DNA from: an uncultured Flavobacterium sp.
GTDB lineage: Bacteria; Bacteroidota; Bacteroidia; Flavobacteriales; Flavobacteriaceae
Direction of reading: 5' to 3'
Length of the DNA stretch: 64,000 nt
NCBI RefSeq assembly: GCF_946478785.1
Contig: NZ_CAMLDD010000005.1
Coordinates: 124,001-188,000, forward strand
Under the pieces are notes generated by a model. The model worked only from the letters and a program-made list of their open reading frames with translations. It ran no database searches and had not been told where the DNA came from. Positions within the stretch are counted from its first letter, which is position 1; every line of letters starts with the position of its first letter. The position numbers and the translations under genes are program-made. Below, piece by piece: positions 44,814-53,844 of this stretch.

Positions 44814-47231
44814 ATGAATAGATTCATTGCATTTATCTTCACAATTTCAACTTTGTCATTATACAGCCAGGATAAAAAATCGATAGATTTTTCGATCGCC
44901 GATTCAAATCAGCCGACTTCAATTTATATTGATAAAAACACAGATGCCTTAATTGTTTGGGCCATAAATGAATTGGCTGATGATGTAAAAGAAATAACCG
45001 GAAAAAGGCCTGAAATAGTCTTATCTGATAAAATATCAAAAAGTGGAATTTACATCGGACAAGCTTCTTCTAAACTTTTTAAATCAAAAGCGATTCAGAA
45101 AGAACTTTCAAATCAATGGGAAAAATTTTCTATCAAAAAAGAAAAAGATAATCTTTTAATCGTTGGTAGTGATGTTCGCGGAACGGTTTACGCCATTTTT
45201 GAAATTACAGAGCGTTTAGGAATCTCTCCATGGAAATGGTGGGCAGATGTAAATCCGATAAAAAAAGAAAAATTAATATTGAATATTTCACAAAGCGGAA
45301 TTGTTTCATCGCCATCAGTTCAATATCGCGGCATCTTTTTAAACGATGAAGACTGGGGATTAGAACCCTGGGCAGAAAAAACATTCGAACCGGAAGTAAG
45401 TAATATTGGCCCAAAAACCTATGAAAAAATATTTCAATTGTTACTTCGATTAAAAGCCAATACAATCTGGCCGGCAATGCACCCGTCTACAAAAGGATTT
45501 TTTACGCTTTCGGGGAATAAAGAAATGGCTCAGAAATACCATATCGTTATCGGATCTTCTCATGCAGAACCAATGCTTCGCAACAATGTTGATGAATGGA
45601 AACCGAAACTTTACGGCGATTATAATTATTTCACCAATAAAACTCAGGTCGATAAATACTGGCAGGATCGTTTAGATGAAGTAAAAGCTTTTCAAAATGA
45701 AACGATTATGACATTAGGAATGCGAGGTGTTCACGACAGCAAAATGGAAGGTGCCAAAGATCTGAAAGAATCTATTGAAATGGTTGAAAAAATCATTGTG
45801 AACCAACGAGAAATGCTTTCCAATACTTTTAAAAAGCCACTAAATGACATTCCTCAGGCTTTTGTTCCGTACAAAGAAGTGTTGGAATTATACGACAACG
45901 GACTTAAGGTTCCGGATGATATAACCCTTGTCTGGCCAGATGACAATTACGGCTATATCCGTCGTTTAAGCACTGAAGAGGAGCAAAAAAGAGCAGGAGG
46001 AAGCGGCGTTTATTACCACATTAGTTATTGGGGAAGGCCACATGATTATCTTTGGCTAAGTACGACACAACCAGGATTGATTTGGTACGAAATGACAAAA
46101 GCATATGAAAACGGTGCTAAAAAGATGTGGATTGTAAACGTAGGAGATATAAAACCTGCGGAATACGATATGGAGTTTTTTCTGGATTTGGCCTGGGACA
46201 TCAACAGCATAAAGCCGGATGGAATAAATGATTATTCGAAGAAATGGATCTCAAGGGAATTTACAGGGAAAATTGCTTCAGAGCTGAGTCTAGTTTTAAA
46301 TGAATATTACCGATTGGCATTTCTAAGGAAACCAGAATATATGGGATGGAGTCAGACAGAGCCGACAACGCCTGTAAAACTTTCTGATTTTTCTGCAGAA
46401 GAATCTTTGGTCAGAATAAAAGCATATGATGATTTGATGCAGAAAGTTGATAGCTTGTCCAATTTTATTCCATCCGAAAGAAAAGATGCCTGGTTTCAAT
46501 TAGTAGTTTATCCGTTGAAAGGAGCTGCGCATATGAATCATAAGTTTTTGTATTGGAAATTAGCTTCAACAACTTCAGATGAAAATCAAAGGAAAAATTA
46601 CGAGTTATTATCGGCGAAAGCTTATGAGAGAATAAAAGAGCTGACGAATTTTTATAACACAAAAATGAGTAATGGAAAATGGAATCACATGATGTCCATG
46701 AAACCAAGAAATTTGCCTGTTTTTGATTCTATAAAAGCGTCTGTGACTTCACAAGAAACTTCAGCAAAACAGGTTTCCAAACCAATTATAACAATTAATG
46801 GAAATAATTTTGTTACCAGCAAAGGTGCCAAAAACTACAAATGGGAAAGCATAAACGGATTTGGATACAGCAATAATGCAGTTACACTGTTTCCGTTTAA
46901 GCATTCTTATTTTAAAGAGGAGAAACCCTCGGTTTCTTATGAATTTGAAATAGAAAAGACTGGCGATTACGAAATAGAAGTGCATTTAATCCCAACTCAT
47001 GCCAATAACTTTGATCATGAAATTGGTATACAAATGGACGGAGATAAAAAGCAGTCTTTTTCAATTAACACGAAAGACAGGGATAAAACCTGGAAAGAAA
47101 ATGTATTGCGAAACAGTGCTATAGTAAAAGTTCCCGTTTCCATTACAGCTAAAGGAAAACATACCATCAACATTGAGGTAAACCAAACCGGAATTGTACT
47201 GGATTATATAACTGTAAATTCAAAAATATAA
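44814..47231 (+). CDS. GH115 alpha-glucuronidase
   Basis: Using the ATG at 44814 gives an 805-residue protein with a normal signal peptide (MNRFIAFIFTISTLSLYSQ). A longer in-frame start 72 bp upstream would begin within a repeat and bury the signal. GH115 hallmarks include the N-terminal domain around YAIFEITERLGISPWKWWADVNP, then VQYRGIFLNDEDWGLEPWAEKTF, NTIWPAMHPSTKGFF, TLGMRGVHDSKMEG, LVWPDDNYGYIRR and YHISYWGRPHDYLWLSTTQPG. A C-terminal beta domain ends LDYITVNSKI. GH115 releases glucuronate or 4-O-methylglucuronate from xylan or arabinogalactan side chains; with a GH43_24-like partner, arabinogalactan is the better guess here. Confidence 0.92.
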   Translation: MNRFIAFIFTISTLSLYSQDKKSIDFSIADSNQPTSIYIDKNTDALIVWAINELADDVKEITGKRPEIVLSDKISKSGIYIGQASSKLFKSKAIQKELSNQWEKFSIKKEKDNLLIVGSDVRGTVYAIFEITERLGISPWKWWADVNPIKKEKLILNISQSGIVSSPSVQYRGIFLNDEDWGLEPWAEKTFEPEVSNIGPKTYEKIFQLLLRLKANTIWPAMHPSTKGFFTLSGNKEMAQKYHIVIGSSHAEPMLRNNVDEWKPKLYGDYNYFTNKTQVDKYWQDRLDEVKAFQNETIMTLGMRGVHDSKMEGAKDLKESIEMVEKIIVNQREMLSNTFKKPLNDIPQAFVPYKEVLELYDNGLKVPDDITLVWPDDNYGYIRRLSTEEEQKRAGGSGVYYHISYWGRPHDYLWLSTTQPGLIWYEMTKAYENGAKKMWIVNVGDIKPAEYDMEFFLDLAWDINSIKPDGINDYSKKWISREFTGKIASELSLVLNEYYRLAFLRKPEYMGWSQTEPTTPVKLSDFSAEESLVRIKAYDDLMQKVDSLSNFIPSERKDAWFQLVVYPLKGAAHMNHKFLYWKLASTTSDENQRKNYELLSAKAYERIKELTNFYNTKMSNGKWNHMMSMKPRNLPVFDSIKASVTSQETSAKQVSKPIITINGNNFVTSKGAKNYKWESINGFGYSNNAVTLFPFKHSYFKEEKPSVSYEFEIEKTGDYEIEVHLIPTHANNFDHEIGIQMDGDKKQSFSINTKDRDKTWKENVLRNSAIVKVPVSITAKGKHTINIEVNQTGIVLDYITVNSKI

Positions 47232-47260
47232 GTAGAATAAACTCTAAATTGGAAAAAATT

Positions 47261-48628
47261 ATGAATAAGAAAATGCAATTATTTGTTCTGTTATCATTTT
47301 GTTTTTCAGTTTCTTTCAGCCAGATAAGTCAAAACACAATAACAGAAAAACCAAATATTATTTTGATTATTGCCGATGATGCCGGGTGGAATGATGTTGG
47401 ATACCACCGTTCAGTAATAAAAACGCCCAATATTGATTTTTTAGCCAAAAATGGAGTAGAGCTGAATCGGTTTTACGCCAATCCAACCTGTTCGCCTTCA
47501 AGAGCGAGTCTGTTAACCGGAAGGCCTGCAAGCCGTATGGGAATTGTAGCTCCAATAAGTGATAAAAGCCAGTTTAGGCTTCCGGATTCTATTCCGACTT
47601 TGCCAAAGCTACTATATCAGAATAATTATGAAACGGCACTTATTGGCAAATGGCATCTTGGATTGCAGCAAAGCAGCGGACCAAAGGCATACGGATTTGG
47701 TTATTCATACGGCTTTTTGCACGGACAAATAGATCAGTACACCCATCTTTATAAAAACGGAGACAAAAGCTGGTATCGAAATGATGAATTTATTGAAGAG
47801 GAAGGCCATGCAACCGATTTAATTACGAATGAAGCTATTCAATGGCTTTCAAAGAAAAGGGATTTGAAGAAAAATTTCTTTTTGGAAGTTGCCTACAGCG
47901 CACCACATTTTCCCTTGCAGGAAGAACAAAAATGGAAAGATCCTTATATGAATTCCATAAAAGACAGTTCACGCAGAGATTATGCCGCTGCTATGAGTCA
48001 TTTAGATTACAGTATTGGAATACTATTGCAGATATTAAAAGAGCAAAATCTCGATAAAAATACTTTGATTATTTTTATGAGTGATAACGGTGCGATGGAA
48101 AATTGGGATTCCAAAAATGAGTATAACGGTATTCATCCATCAAATCCTACTCTTGGAGATAATTTGCCACTCAGGGACTGGAAAACATCCAATTACGAAG
48201 GAGCAATAAGGGTTCCTTGTATCTTTTATTGGAAAGATCATTTAAAGAACCAGAAGATTGAAAATTACATTTCGGTTATAGACTTGTTGCCGAGTATTTT
48301 ATTTTTGGCCGAGGATAAAAATCTGCCACAAAGTATTGAAGGAAAGAATGTCTGGAATGCAATTTCAGGCAGTAAAACGGTAACCAATTCTGAAATTTAT
48401 ATCAGAGGTCATTTGCAGGAATCTTTAATCAATAAACCATGGAAAATAATCAGAACCAGACATGCCAATACTCCTGCAGATTATGAGCTTTATAATATCG
48501 AAAAAGACCCTGAGGAAAATAATAATATTTTATCTCAAAATAAGACCATAGCTGAAAAAATGAAAATTGACCTGGAAAACCAATTTAAAAAGGATGCTAA
48601 AAAAGTAAATTATGAGAAATTAAAATAG
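47261..48628 (+). CDS. Sulfatase of the S1 (arylsulfatase) family
   Basis: A 455-residue exported sulfatase using the ATG at 47261 (MNKKMQLFVLLSFCFSVSFSQ signal); a TTG 12 bp earlier is possible but unneeded. The formylglycine motif is CSPSRAS with Cys77, matured by a sulfatase-modifying enzyme encoded elsewhere. Metal ligands are expected in PNIILIIADDAGWNDVG (Asp39, Asp40). GKWHLG near residue 134, FMSDNGA and the APHFPLQ segment complete the S1 pattern. Its substrate is unknown; a sulfatase is unusual in a land-plant pectin locus and suggests sulfated side chains or a broader diet. It lies 29 bp after GH115, at the end of the promoter-g unit. No terminator is visible behind it. Confidence 0.92.
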   Translation: MNKKMQLFVLLSFCFSVSFSQISQNTITEKPNIILIIADDAGWNDVGYHRSVIKTPNIDFLAKNGVELNRFYANPTCSPSRASLLTGRPASRMGIVAPISDKSQFRLPDSIPTLPKLLYQNNYETALIGKWHLGLQQSSGPKAYGFGYSYGFLHGQIDQYTHLYKNGDKSWYRNDEFIEEEGHATDLITNEAIQWLSKKRDLKKNFFLEVAYSAPHFPLQEEQKWKDPYMNSIKDSSRRDYAAAMSHLDYSIGILLQILKEQNLDKNTLIIFMSDNGAMENWDSKNEYNGIHPSNPTLGDNLPLRDWKTSNYEGAIRVPCIFYWKDHLKNQKIENYISVIDLLPSILFLAEDKNLPQSIEGKNVWNAISGSKTVTNSEIYIRGHLQESLINKPWKIIRTRHANTPADYELYNIEKDPEENNNILSQNKTIAEKMKIDLENQFKKDAKKVNYEKLK

Positions 48629-48826
48629 ATTTATGGGGTAAATATCATCATATAAAGCCTTGTATTGGTAACTTTTTTATTTTTAAGTAAAATTAATCAG
48701 ATGGCTTTTTTTCATAAGTATTTGATTGTAAGTGTTAAGTTCTTGTATTTAACTTTTTATTAACTCTAACGTTAAAAAGTGTGATAATTTTAACACGAAA
48801 CTTGCGTTAACTATAAAGCAAACTTA

Positions 48827-48834
48827 TATTTTTG
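48827..48834 (+). promoter_or_regulatory. -7 box of the Hc1-like gene
   Basis: TATTTTTG matches TAnnTTTG, with a TTG-containing -33-like word (CTTGCG, 48801-48806) upstream. It is 24 bp before the ATG. No CAGGA decamers: an ordinary promoter, unlike those of the pectin genes. Confidence 0.6.
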
Positions 48835-48858
48835 CGACCTAATTTAATACATAATATC

Positions 48859-49035
48859 ATGAAAGATCTATTAGTAAAAATCAACGCCGAACTTGAAACA
48901 TTCAAAACTGAATCTGAATCATTATCTGAAAAAGGTGTTAAAGCAGCAGGAGCAAGAGCACGTAAATCATCTTTAGAGATTGAAAAACTTTTAAAAGAAT
49001 TCAGAAAAGTTTCTATCGAAGAATCAAAAAAATAA
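48859..49035 (+). CDS. Small histone H1-like (Hc1-type) protein
   Basis: A 58-residue protein, MKDLLVKINAELETFKTESE and onward, mostly alpha-helical, with KGVKAAGARARKSSLEIEKLLKEFRK. This matches the short histone-H1-like proteins widespread in Bacteroidetes, assumed to bind DNA non-specifically. I use the ATG at 48859; an earlier TTG would overlap the -7 box. The gene has its own promoter and terminator and is functionally unrelated to the pectin genes around it, so it appears to be an ancestral gene flanked by locus expansion. Confidence 0.75.
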   Translation: MKDLLVKINAELETFKTESESLSEKGVKAAGARARKSSLEIEKLLKEFRKVSIEESKK

Positions 49036-49053
49036 TATCCTTATTTCATTATG

Positions 49054-49083
49054 AAAAAACCTCGTTTTAAACGAGGTTTTTTT
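49054..49083 (+). terminator. Intrinsic terminator after the Hc1-like gene
   Basis: Stem AAAAACCTCGTTT / ACGAGGTTTTT with a small TAA loop, followed by T. Symmetric enough to act on both strands. Confidence 0.92.
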
Positions 49084-49093
49084 ATGCTTTTGA

Positions 49094-49232
49094 GTTAGGT
49101 TATAGGTTAAGAGTTATAGGTTAGGAGTTATAAGTTAAGGGTTATGAGTTATGAGTTATGAGTTATGAGTTATGAGTTAGGAGTTATGAGTTAGGAGTTA
49201 TAAGTTAAGGGTTATAAGTTAAGGGTTATAAC
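49094..49232. repeat. AGTTA-type tandem tract (7-bp and 10-bp units)
   Basis: About 140 bp of GAGTTAT units in perfect 7-bp tandem (about 49141-49180), flanked by degenerate 10-bp units such as AGTTAAGGGTTATA. The same word family occurs at 4370-4522 and 39776-39852. Confidence 0.85.
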
Positions 49233-49353
49233 TTTTCAACTTACACAATTTGTGAGACACTACCGATACTATTTAATCCTTCTCCTTTTGGAAAAGAGCC
49301 TGGGTGAAGAACCATATTATTGCCCCTAACGTATAACCTATAACACATAACTT

Positions 49354-50859
49354 TTATTTAGAAATTTCAATATAATCCTTCAGTCCGCAGTCTTTTATTT
49401 TTTTGAGACTTTCTGCAACAGCAAGCGCATTAAAAGCAGCTCCTTCAGCTCCGGTGTGCGTATGATCTTTTGGAAAAAACGGTTTCACTTTTTCTTTTCC
49501 TAAGGCTTCATACTTTAAGGCAACAATTTCATTGAGATCGATATAAAAAGCACCTTGATTTTCTGCGGCTGTTTTTGACCATTTACCATAAGAATCACTT
49601 CTGCGTTCTACTTTATCATTTGGCCATTCGTTTCTTGGCGTTTGACTCAAAACAATAGGGATTGCGCCTTTTTCTTTAGTTTCCTTAATGAATTTCTCCA
49701 TGTACCACCCAAAAGTGTGAACGGTTTCAGTTAAGCTGTCACGAACGACCTGTTGTGTCTCATCTCCATTTCCTTTTAATGAACCTCTGAATTTTTCTTT
49801 ATCAACCGCTCCGGCATCATTATGACCAAACTGAATCATGACAAAATCTCCCGGTTTTAATTCATTTTTTACAGCATCCCATAAGCCTTCTTTAGTATAA
49901 GTGCGGGTACTTCTTCCACCACGTGCTTTATTGATCACTTCAATTCTGGTGGTATCACAATATTTTGGAAATGCAACTCCCCAGCCCACAGCATTGGGAT
50001 TATTACCATTGTTTGCCATTGTAGAATCACCTATTAAAAACACTCTTTTCTTAGCTGGAAGTACAATTTTAGGATCTTTTAAAATATATTTTTTTAAGGA
50101 ATTTTTGCTTGCTTTCAGTTCATTGATAATTAAAGAAGCTGCCAATACAGCACCTTTTGCAGAGGGATGTGTATGATCTTTTTTATAGAAATAAGTTCCA
50201 GTTACTTTTTGTTGGCCTAACTTTTCCATTTCAATAGCCATTTTATCATTTAAATTGATAAAAGTTACCTTTTCCTTTTCTGCTATTTGTTTAGCCCACA
50301 ATCCGTACGATGTATCGTTACGCGGTACTTTTCCGTCTTTCCAGTCATTTCTTGGAATAGGGGAGCAAATTATCGGAATGGCACCTTTTGATTTGGCTTC
50401 CCGAACCACTTTCTGAATGTACCAGCCGTATGTATGAACGATTTCATGCTTTTTGGTCAGCATATTGTCAATTTCCTCAGTTTCGTTCCCGATTCCTTTA
50501 ATAGTGCCTCTCGCACGAAGAGTGTCATTCAAAGGACCGTTATCGTTATGTCCAAACTGAATCAGCACATAATCTCCTTTTTTGAGCTTTTTATAAACAG
50601 CCTCCCATAAACCTTTATCCTGAAAAGTTCTGCTGCTGGTTCCGCCTAAAGCGTGATTTTCGATAGTGACTTTTGTAGTATCCAAAAACTGTCCAATATA
50701 ATCTCCCCAGCCCCAGAGTCCACCGGATCCATCGCCTCTGCCGTTTTTTACGGTGGAATCTCCTACGGTGTAAACAATTGGTTTGGTTTGTGCTTTGGCA
50801 GAGAAATTGAAGAATAATAGTCCTAAAAACAGTATTGTAATTATTTTAATTGATTTCAT
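49354..50859 (-). CDS. Tandem CE12 rhamnogalacturonan acetylesterase (two SGNH domains)
   Basis: A 501-residue exported protein (signal peptide through SAKAQ) made of two complete SGNH/CE12 domains. Domain 1 (about 27-250) has Ser35 in TVGDSTVK, the HALGGTSSRTF glycine block, QFGHNDNGPLND and the DHTHPSAKGA Asp/His. Domain 2 (about 265-500) repeats these as LIGDSTMANN (Ser near 277), KARGGRSTRTY, QFGHNDAGAVD and DHTHTGAEGA. CE12 enzymes remove acetyl groups from galacturonate of RG-I. Both domains look catalytically intact. It is the last gene of a CE12-GH2-CE12x2 operon, after a 107-bp gap. Confidence 0.9.
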   Translation of the reverse strand: MKSIKIITILFLGLLFFNFSAKAQTKPIVYTVGDSTVKNGRGDGSGGLWGWGDYIGQFLDTTKVTIENHALGGTSSRTFQDKGLWEAVYKKLKKGDYVLIQFGHNDNGPLNDTLRARGTIKGIGNETEEIDNMLTKKHEIVHTYGWYIQKVVREAKSKGAIPIICSPIPRNDWKDGKVPRNDTSYGLWAKQIAEKEKVTFINLNDKMAIEMEKLGQQKVTGTYFYKKDHTHPSAKGAVLAASLIINELKASKNSLKKYILKDPKIVLPAKKRVFLIGDSTMANNGNNPNAVGWGVAFPKYCDTTRIEVINKARGGRSTRTYTKEGLWDAVKNELKPGDFVMIQFGHNDAGAVDKEKFRGSLKGNGDETQQVVRDSLTETVHTFGWYMEKFIKETKEKGAIPIVLSQTPRNEWPNDKVERRSDSYGKWSKTAAENQGAFYIDLNEIVALKYEALGKEKVKPFFPKDHTHTGAEGAAFNALAVAESLKKIKDCGLKDYIEISK

Positions 50860-50873
50860 CTTTTTTTGTTGTT

Positions 50874-50962
50874 AGTTGATGGTTGATGGTTGACGGTTTA
50901 TAGTTTTGACTTTAATCTTTTACTTTTAAAACCAACAACCATCAACTGTCAACCAACAACCA
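50874..50962. repeat. Imperfect inverted repeat of GTTGATGGTTG words
   Basis: The gap between tandem-CE12 and GH2 holds AGTTGATGGTTGATGGTTGA (50874-50893) and the complementary AACCAACAACCATCAACTGT (50931-50950), able to form a long imperfect hairpin in the operon mRNA. A short relative, GATGGTTGTTGGTTAGTTAG, is at 13805-13824. Confidence 0.65.
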
Positions 50963-50966
50963 AATA

Positions 50967-53822
50967 TTAATTTCTAAAATCAAACCACAAATTCATTTTA
51001 ATACCTTCATCTCCGCTTTTGATTCGGATATTGGTTGGCTGACTTTCCGGGCCCTGATGCTCCAGAGGTTTGAAATCTCTCATCGCCGGAATTTCATACA
51101 TAAACGAAATGTCTCCTTCTGGAAATACAGGTTGTGGATAACTTCCTGCGAAACCATTTTTTGGTAAATCAGGCGTAAATAATCTCAAAAATAAATTATC
51201 AGATTCACTGAAAACTTTAAATGATGATGCTCCGGCCTTTAAATTGGCACCTAATAAGTTGGCATGATAGCCTTTAAATTCAGGATAAACCAGATTTTCA
51301 AAACTTTCGCCTGTTATGGTGGTGTTGTAATTCTTCTCCCAAATACCGTATGTAGTTCCTTTTAATCTGTTTTTCCAAACGTGGTAAGGACCTTTTCCAA
51401 ACCATTTCATTCCGGTAACTCCTTTTTCAGGAAAACTAAAAGTAATTCCCCACGAATTTATTTTATCTTCAAAAGCAGCGCCATCAAAGCCGCCATTGTT
51501 TTGTGAGTTTTTCAAAGCAATCAATTCCATTTTGAATCTTCCATCCGGTTCCATAATCCACTTGATAGAGGATAAACCTCCCAGATATAATACTTTGCAG
51601 ATGGCTTTATCGCCTTCCTGTGAAACCTGAACTTCTTTTAGTTTGGCTTTCATCCCAATCGGGCGTGGACCATTTGTTAGCGGAATAGTGGAAGATCCGT
51701 TTTTAACAGAAGTAATTTCTCCTGTCAAAGCATCCAAAGTTACGGTTACATCGTTTCCTTTTAAAGTGATTTCATTGCCTGTTTTGACTGCTGAAGCTTT
51801 TGCTTTTGTGTTTTGAACTGCTAAGAATTTTTCAGCATAATATTTTGCTTTGTGAATAGGCCAGGTCCAGGTATAAATTTCTTTATTGAACTGATCATAA
51901 GCCGAAATGGATAAAACATCACCTTCTGCAAAATTATTCGGTACAGCGAAGTGTATTTTACGTGTTTCTCCTGGATCAATACTCGGAATTTCAATTTTTC
52001 CTGAACTGAGTTCTTTTGAAGTTCCATTAGAATAAAGCACATCTTTATCAGATTGCAATACTTTAAATTCCATTTTGCAGGAATTCAGGTTACTGAAAAG
52101 ATAATCATTAGTAATTAAAAACGATCCGTCAAAAGTAGGAGTAACCTGTTTTGGTTGAAACTGAATTGGTGCCCAAACTTCTTTTACAGTATAATAACTA
52201 CCTTCTTTTTCACGGTGTGGACCTAAAATTCCATCGGCAGCCAAAGAACCTTTTGAGTCGAATTTAGTATCTCCTGTCCAATCAGAGCGAAATACAGCTT
52301 CGTCTAACATCGCCCACATAAATCCTCCTGCAAAAAGCGGACTTTGTTTATAACGTGTCCAGAAATCTTCCAGAGCGGCTCCGTGACCGTTATCGTAAGT
52401 TCCGTGCATGAATTCGGTTGGGAAAAATACATTTTCTCCATTGTTAAAACGGTGCATTCCGGTTAGATAAGTCGGGTAGTGATGCGTGTCCCAGCCATTA
52501 AAATCAGACCAAGGGTGAATTACGATTCTTTTTTGTGGATCATTATCTTCAAAAACTTTATCAACGTTGTAATTCCATCCGCCTTCGTTACCATTGTCCC
52601 AGATAATTACAGAAGGATGATTTACGTCTCGAACAACCATTTCAGTTACTAATTTTGTTCCTGTTTCGGTATCATAAGCGTTTTGCCAGCCCGCTAATTC
52701 ATTCAGTACAAAAAGGCCTAAAGAATCACAAACTTCAAGAAAGTGCTGATCAGGTGGATAATGTCCACGAACAGCATTCATATTCATGTCTTTGATCAAT
52801 TTCACATCTAATTCGCTGATGCGTTTACTAGTGCTTCGTCCTCCTTCCGGCCAGAACGAATGACGATTGATTCCTTTCATCACGATTTTGGTACCGTTTA
52901 CATAAATTCCGTCTTGTTTTTTAAACTCCAAAGTCCTGAAACCAATTCGTTTGTCGTATTTATGAATGATGTTTCCGTTTTGTTTTAAAACTAATTCCAA
53001 ATCATATAAATTGGGACTTTCCGGATTCCATGGTTTGATGTTTTTCCACTGAGCTGCAATGGATGACTTGATACTTTTTGCTTTTACAGGAAAAGTAAAA
53101 GTTTCGAATTTTTCTCCGTTTAAACCTTTCAAAGTAGCTTCTAAAACAGCATTTTTGGAAATGTTTTTTAGATCTAAATCTACTGTAATTGAACCGTCCA
53201 TTTTCGGATTTACGGCAATATGCTTGATATGGGATTTAGGAGAAACTTCCAGCCAGACCGGACGATAAATACCGCCAAACAGCCACCAATCGGCTTTTCT
53301 TTCGGCTGCGTTGACTGATTTATTAGCAGAATGTTTCCAAACATGCACTTCTAAAGTATTTTTTGAGCCAAATTTCAAGAGTGAAGAAATATCATATTTG
53401 AATTCATAAAAACCACCCTGATGAATGGCTCCGGCCAATTTTCCGTTGATTTTTACTTCAGTATCGGTCATGGCACCTCCAAAAGCAATCAGAACCTCTT
53501 TATCCTTATAATCAGCAGGAACTTCAAATTCGTATTTGTATAAGCCTTCTTCCTTGCTTGGTTCTTTTTGGTTTAATTCCTTATACCATCTTCCATACGT
53601 ATATTCTCCAAAACCTTCCAATTCCCATTGGGATGGAACGTTTATTTTAGACCATTTTTGACTGTTATTTCCTCCGGTACAATAAAAATCCCATTGTACG
53701 GGATGTTCAAAATCTTTTCCCGAAAGGTAGATTTTATCAGTTTGCTGAGCCGCACTATTTTGGTAAGAAAACAAAGCAATGGCAGCAATAGCAAAATTTA
53801 GAATGTTTTTTTTAAGTAGCAT
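50967..53822 (-). CDS. GH2 beta-galactosidase
   Basis: A 951-residue exported enzyme, using the ATG at 53822 (MLLKKNILNFAIAAIALFSY, then QNSAAQQ); a longer frame would overlap the upstream CE12 gene. Sugar-binding domain (WSKINVPSQWELEGFGEYTYG), Ig-like domain and barrel follow. Acid/base Glu is in IWDNGNEGGWN near residue 410 and nucleophile Glu in FFPTEFMHGTYDNG near 470. A C-terminal Bgal_small_N-like beta-sandwich (about 690-950, GMKWFGKGPYHVWKNR) is the LacZ-type domain 5. This is a clearer beta-galactosidase than the other GH2 here and would act on galactan side chains of RG-I. It lies 22 bp after the CE12 gene. Confidence 0.92.
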   Translation of the reverse strand: MLLKKNILNFAIAAIALFSYQNSAAQQTDKIYLSGKDFEHPVQWDFYCTGGNNSQKWSKINVPSQWELEGFGEYTYGRWYKELNQKEPSKEEGLYKYEFEVPADYKDKEVLIAFGGAMTDTEVKINGKLAGAIHQGGFYEFKYDISSLLKFGSKNTLEVHVWKHSANKSVNAAERKADWWLFGGIYRPVWLEVSPKSHIKHIAVNPKMDGSITVDLDLKNISKNAVLEATLKGLNGEKFETFTFPVKAKSIKSSIAAQWKNIKPWNPESPNLYDLELVLKQNGNIIHKYDKRIGFRTLEFKKQDGIYVNGTKIVMKGINRHSFWPEGGRSTSKRISELDVKLIKDMNMNAVRGHYPPDQHFLEVCDSLGLFVLNELAGWQNAYDTETGTKLVTEMVVRDVNHPSVIIWDNGNEGGWNYNVDKVFEDNDPQKRIVIHPWSDFNGWDTHHYPTYLTGMHRFNNGENVFFPTEFMHGTYDNGHGAALEDFWTRYKQSPLFAGGFMWAMLDEAVFRSDWTGDTKFDSKGSLAADGILGPHREKEGSYYTVKEVWAPIQFQPKQVTPTFDGSFLITNDYLFSNLNSCKMEFKVLQSDKDVLYSNGTSKELSSGKIEIPSIDPGETRKIHFAVPNNFAEGDVLSISAYDQFNKEIYTWTWPIHKAKYYAEKFLAVQNTKAKASAVKTGNEITLKGNDVTVTLDALTGEITSVKNGSSTIPLTNGPRPIGMKAKLKEVQVSQEGDKAICKVLYLGGLSSIKWIMEPDGRFKMELIALKNSQNNGGFDGAAFEDKINSWGITFSFPEKGVTGMKWFGKGPYHVWKNRLKGTTYGIWEKNYNTTITGESFENLVYPEFKGYHANLLGANLKAGASSFKVFSESDNLFLRLFTPDLPKNGFAGSYPQPVFPEGDISFMYEIPAMRDFKPLEHQGPESQPTNIRIKSGDEGIKMNLWFDFRN

Positions 53823-53844
53823 AAAAAGGTTGTTTTTATATGGG

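Larger units (their letters stand above)
49036..49353. other. 318-bp convergent gap
   Basis: Contains the terminator at 49054-49083 and the AGTTA tract at 49094-49232. The CTTCTCCTTTTGGAAAAGAGCC word near 49281-49302 resembles dispersed flavobacterial repeats. No ORF. Confidence 0.7.

Noticed and set aside
35622..48628. Reading the locus as an ulvan utilisation system (rhaM, GH105, sulfatase)
   Set aside because: Ulvan lyase families are absent, there is one sulfatase only, and PL11, GH28, GH106 and CE12 all point to rhamnogalacturonan I.
49094..49232. Tandem 7-bp repeat as a CRISPR array or replication origin
   Set aside because: Units are far too short for CRISPR, degenerate, without spacers, and no dnaA/rep genes or DnaA boxes are nearby.
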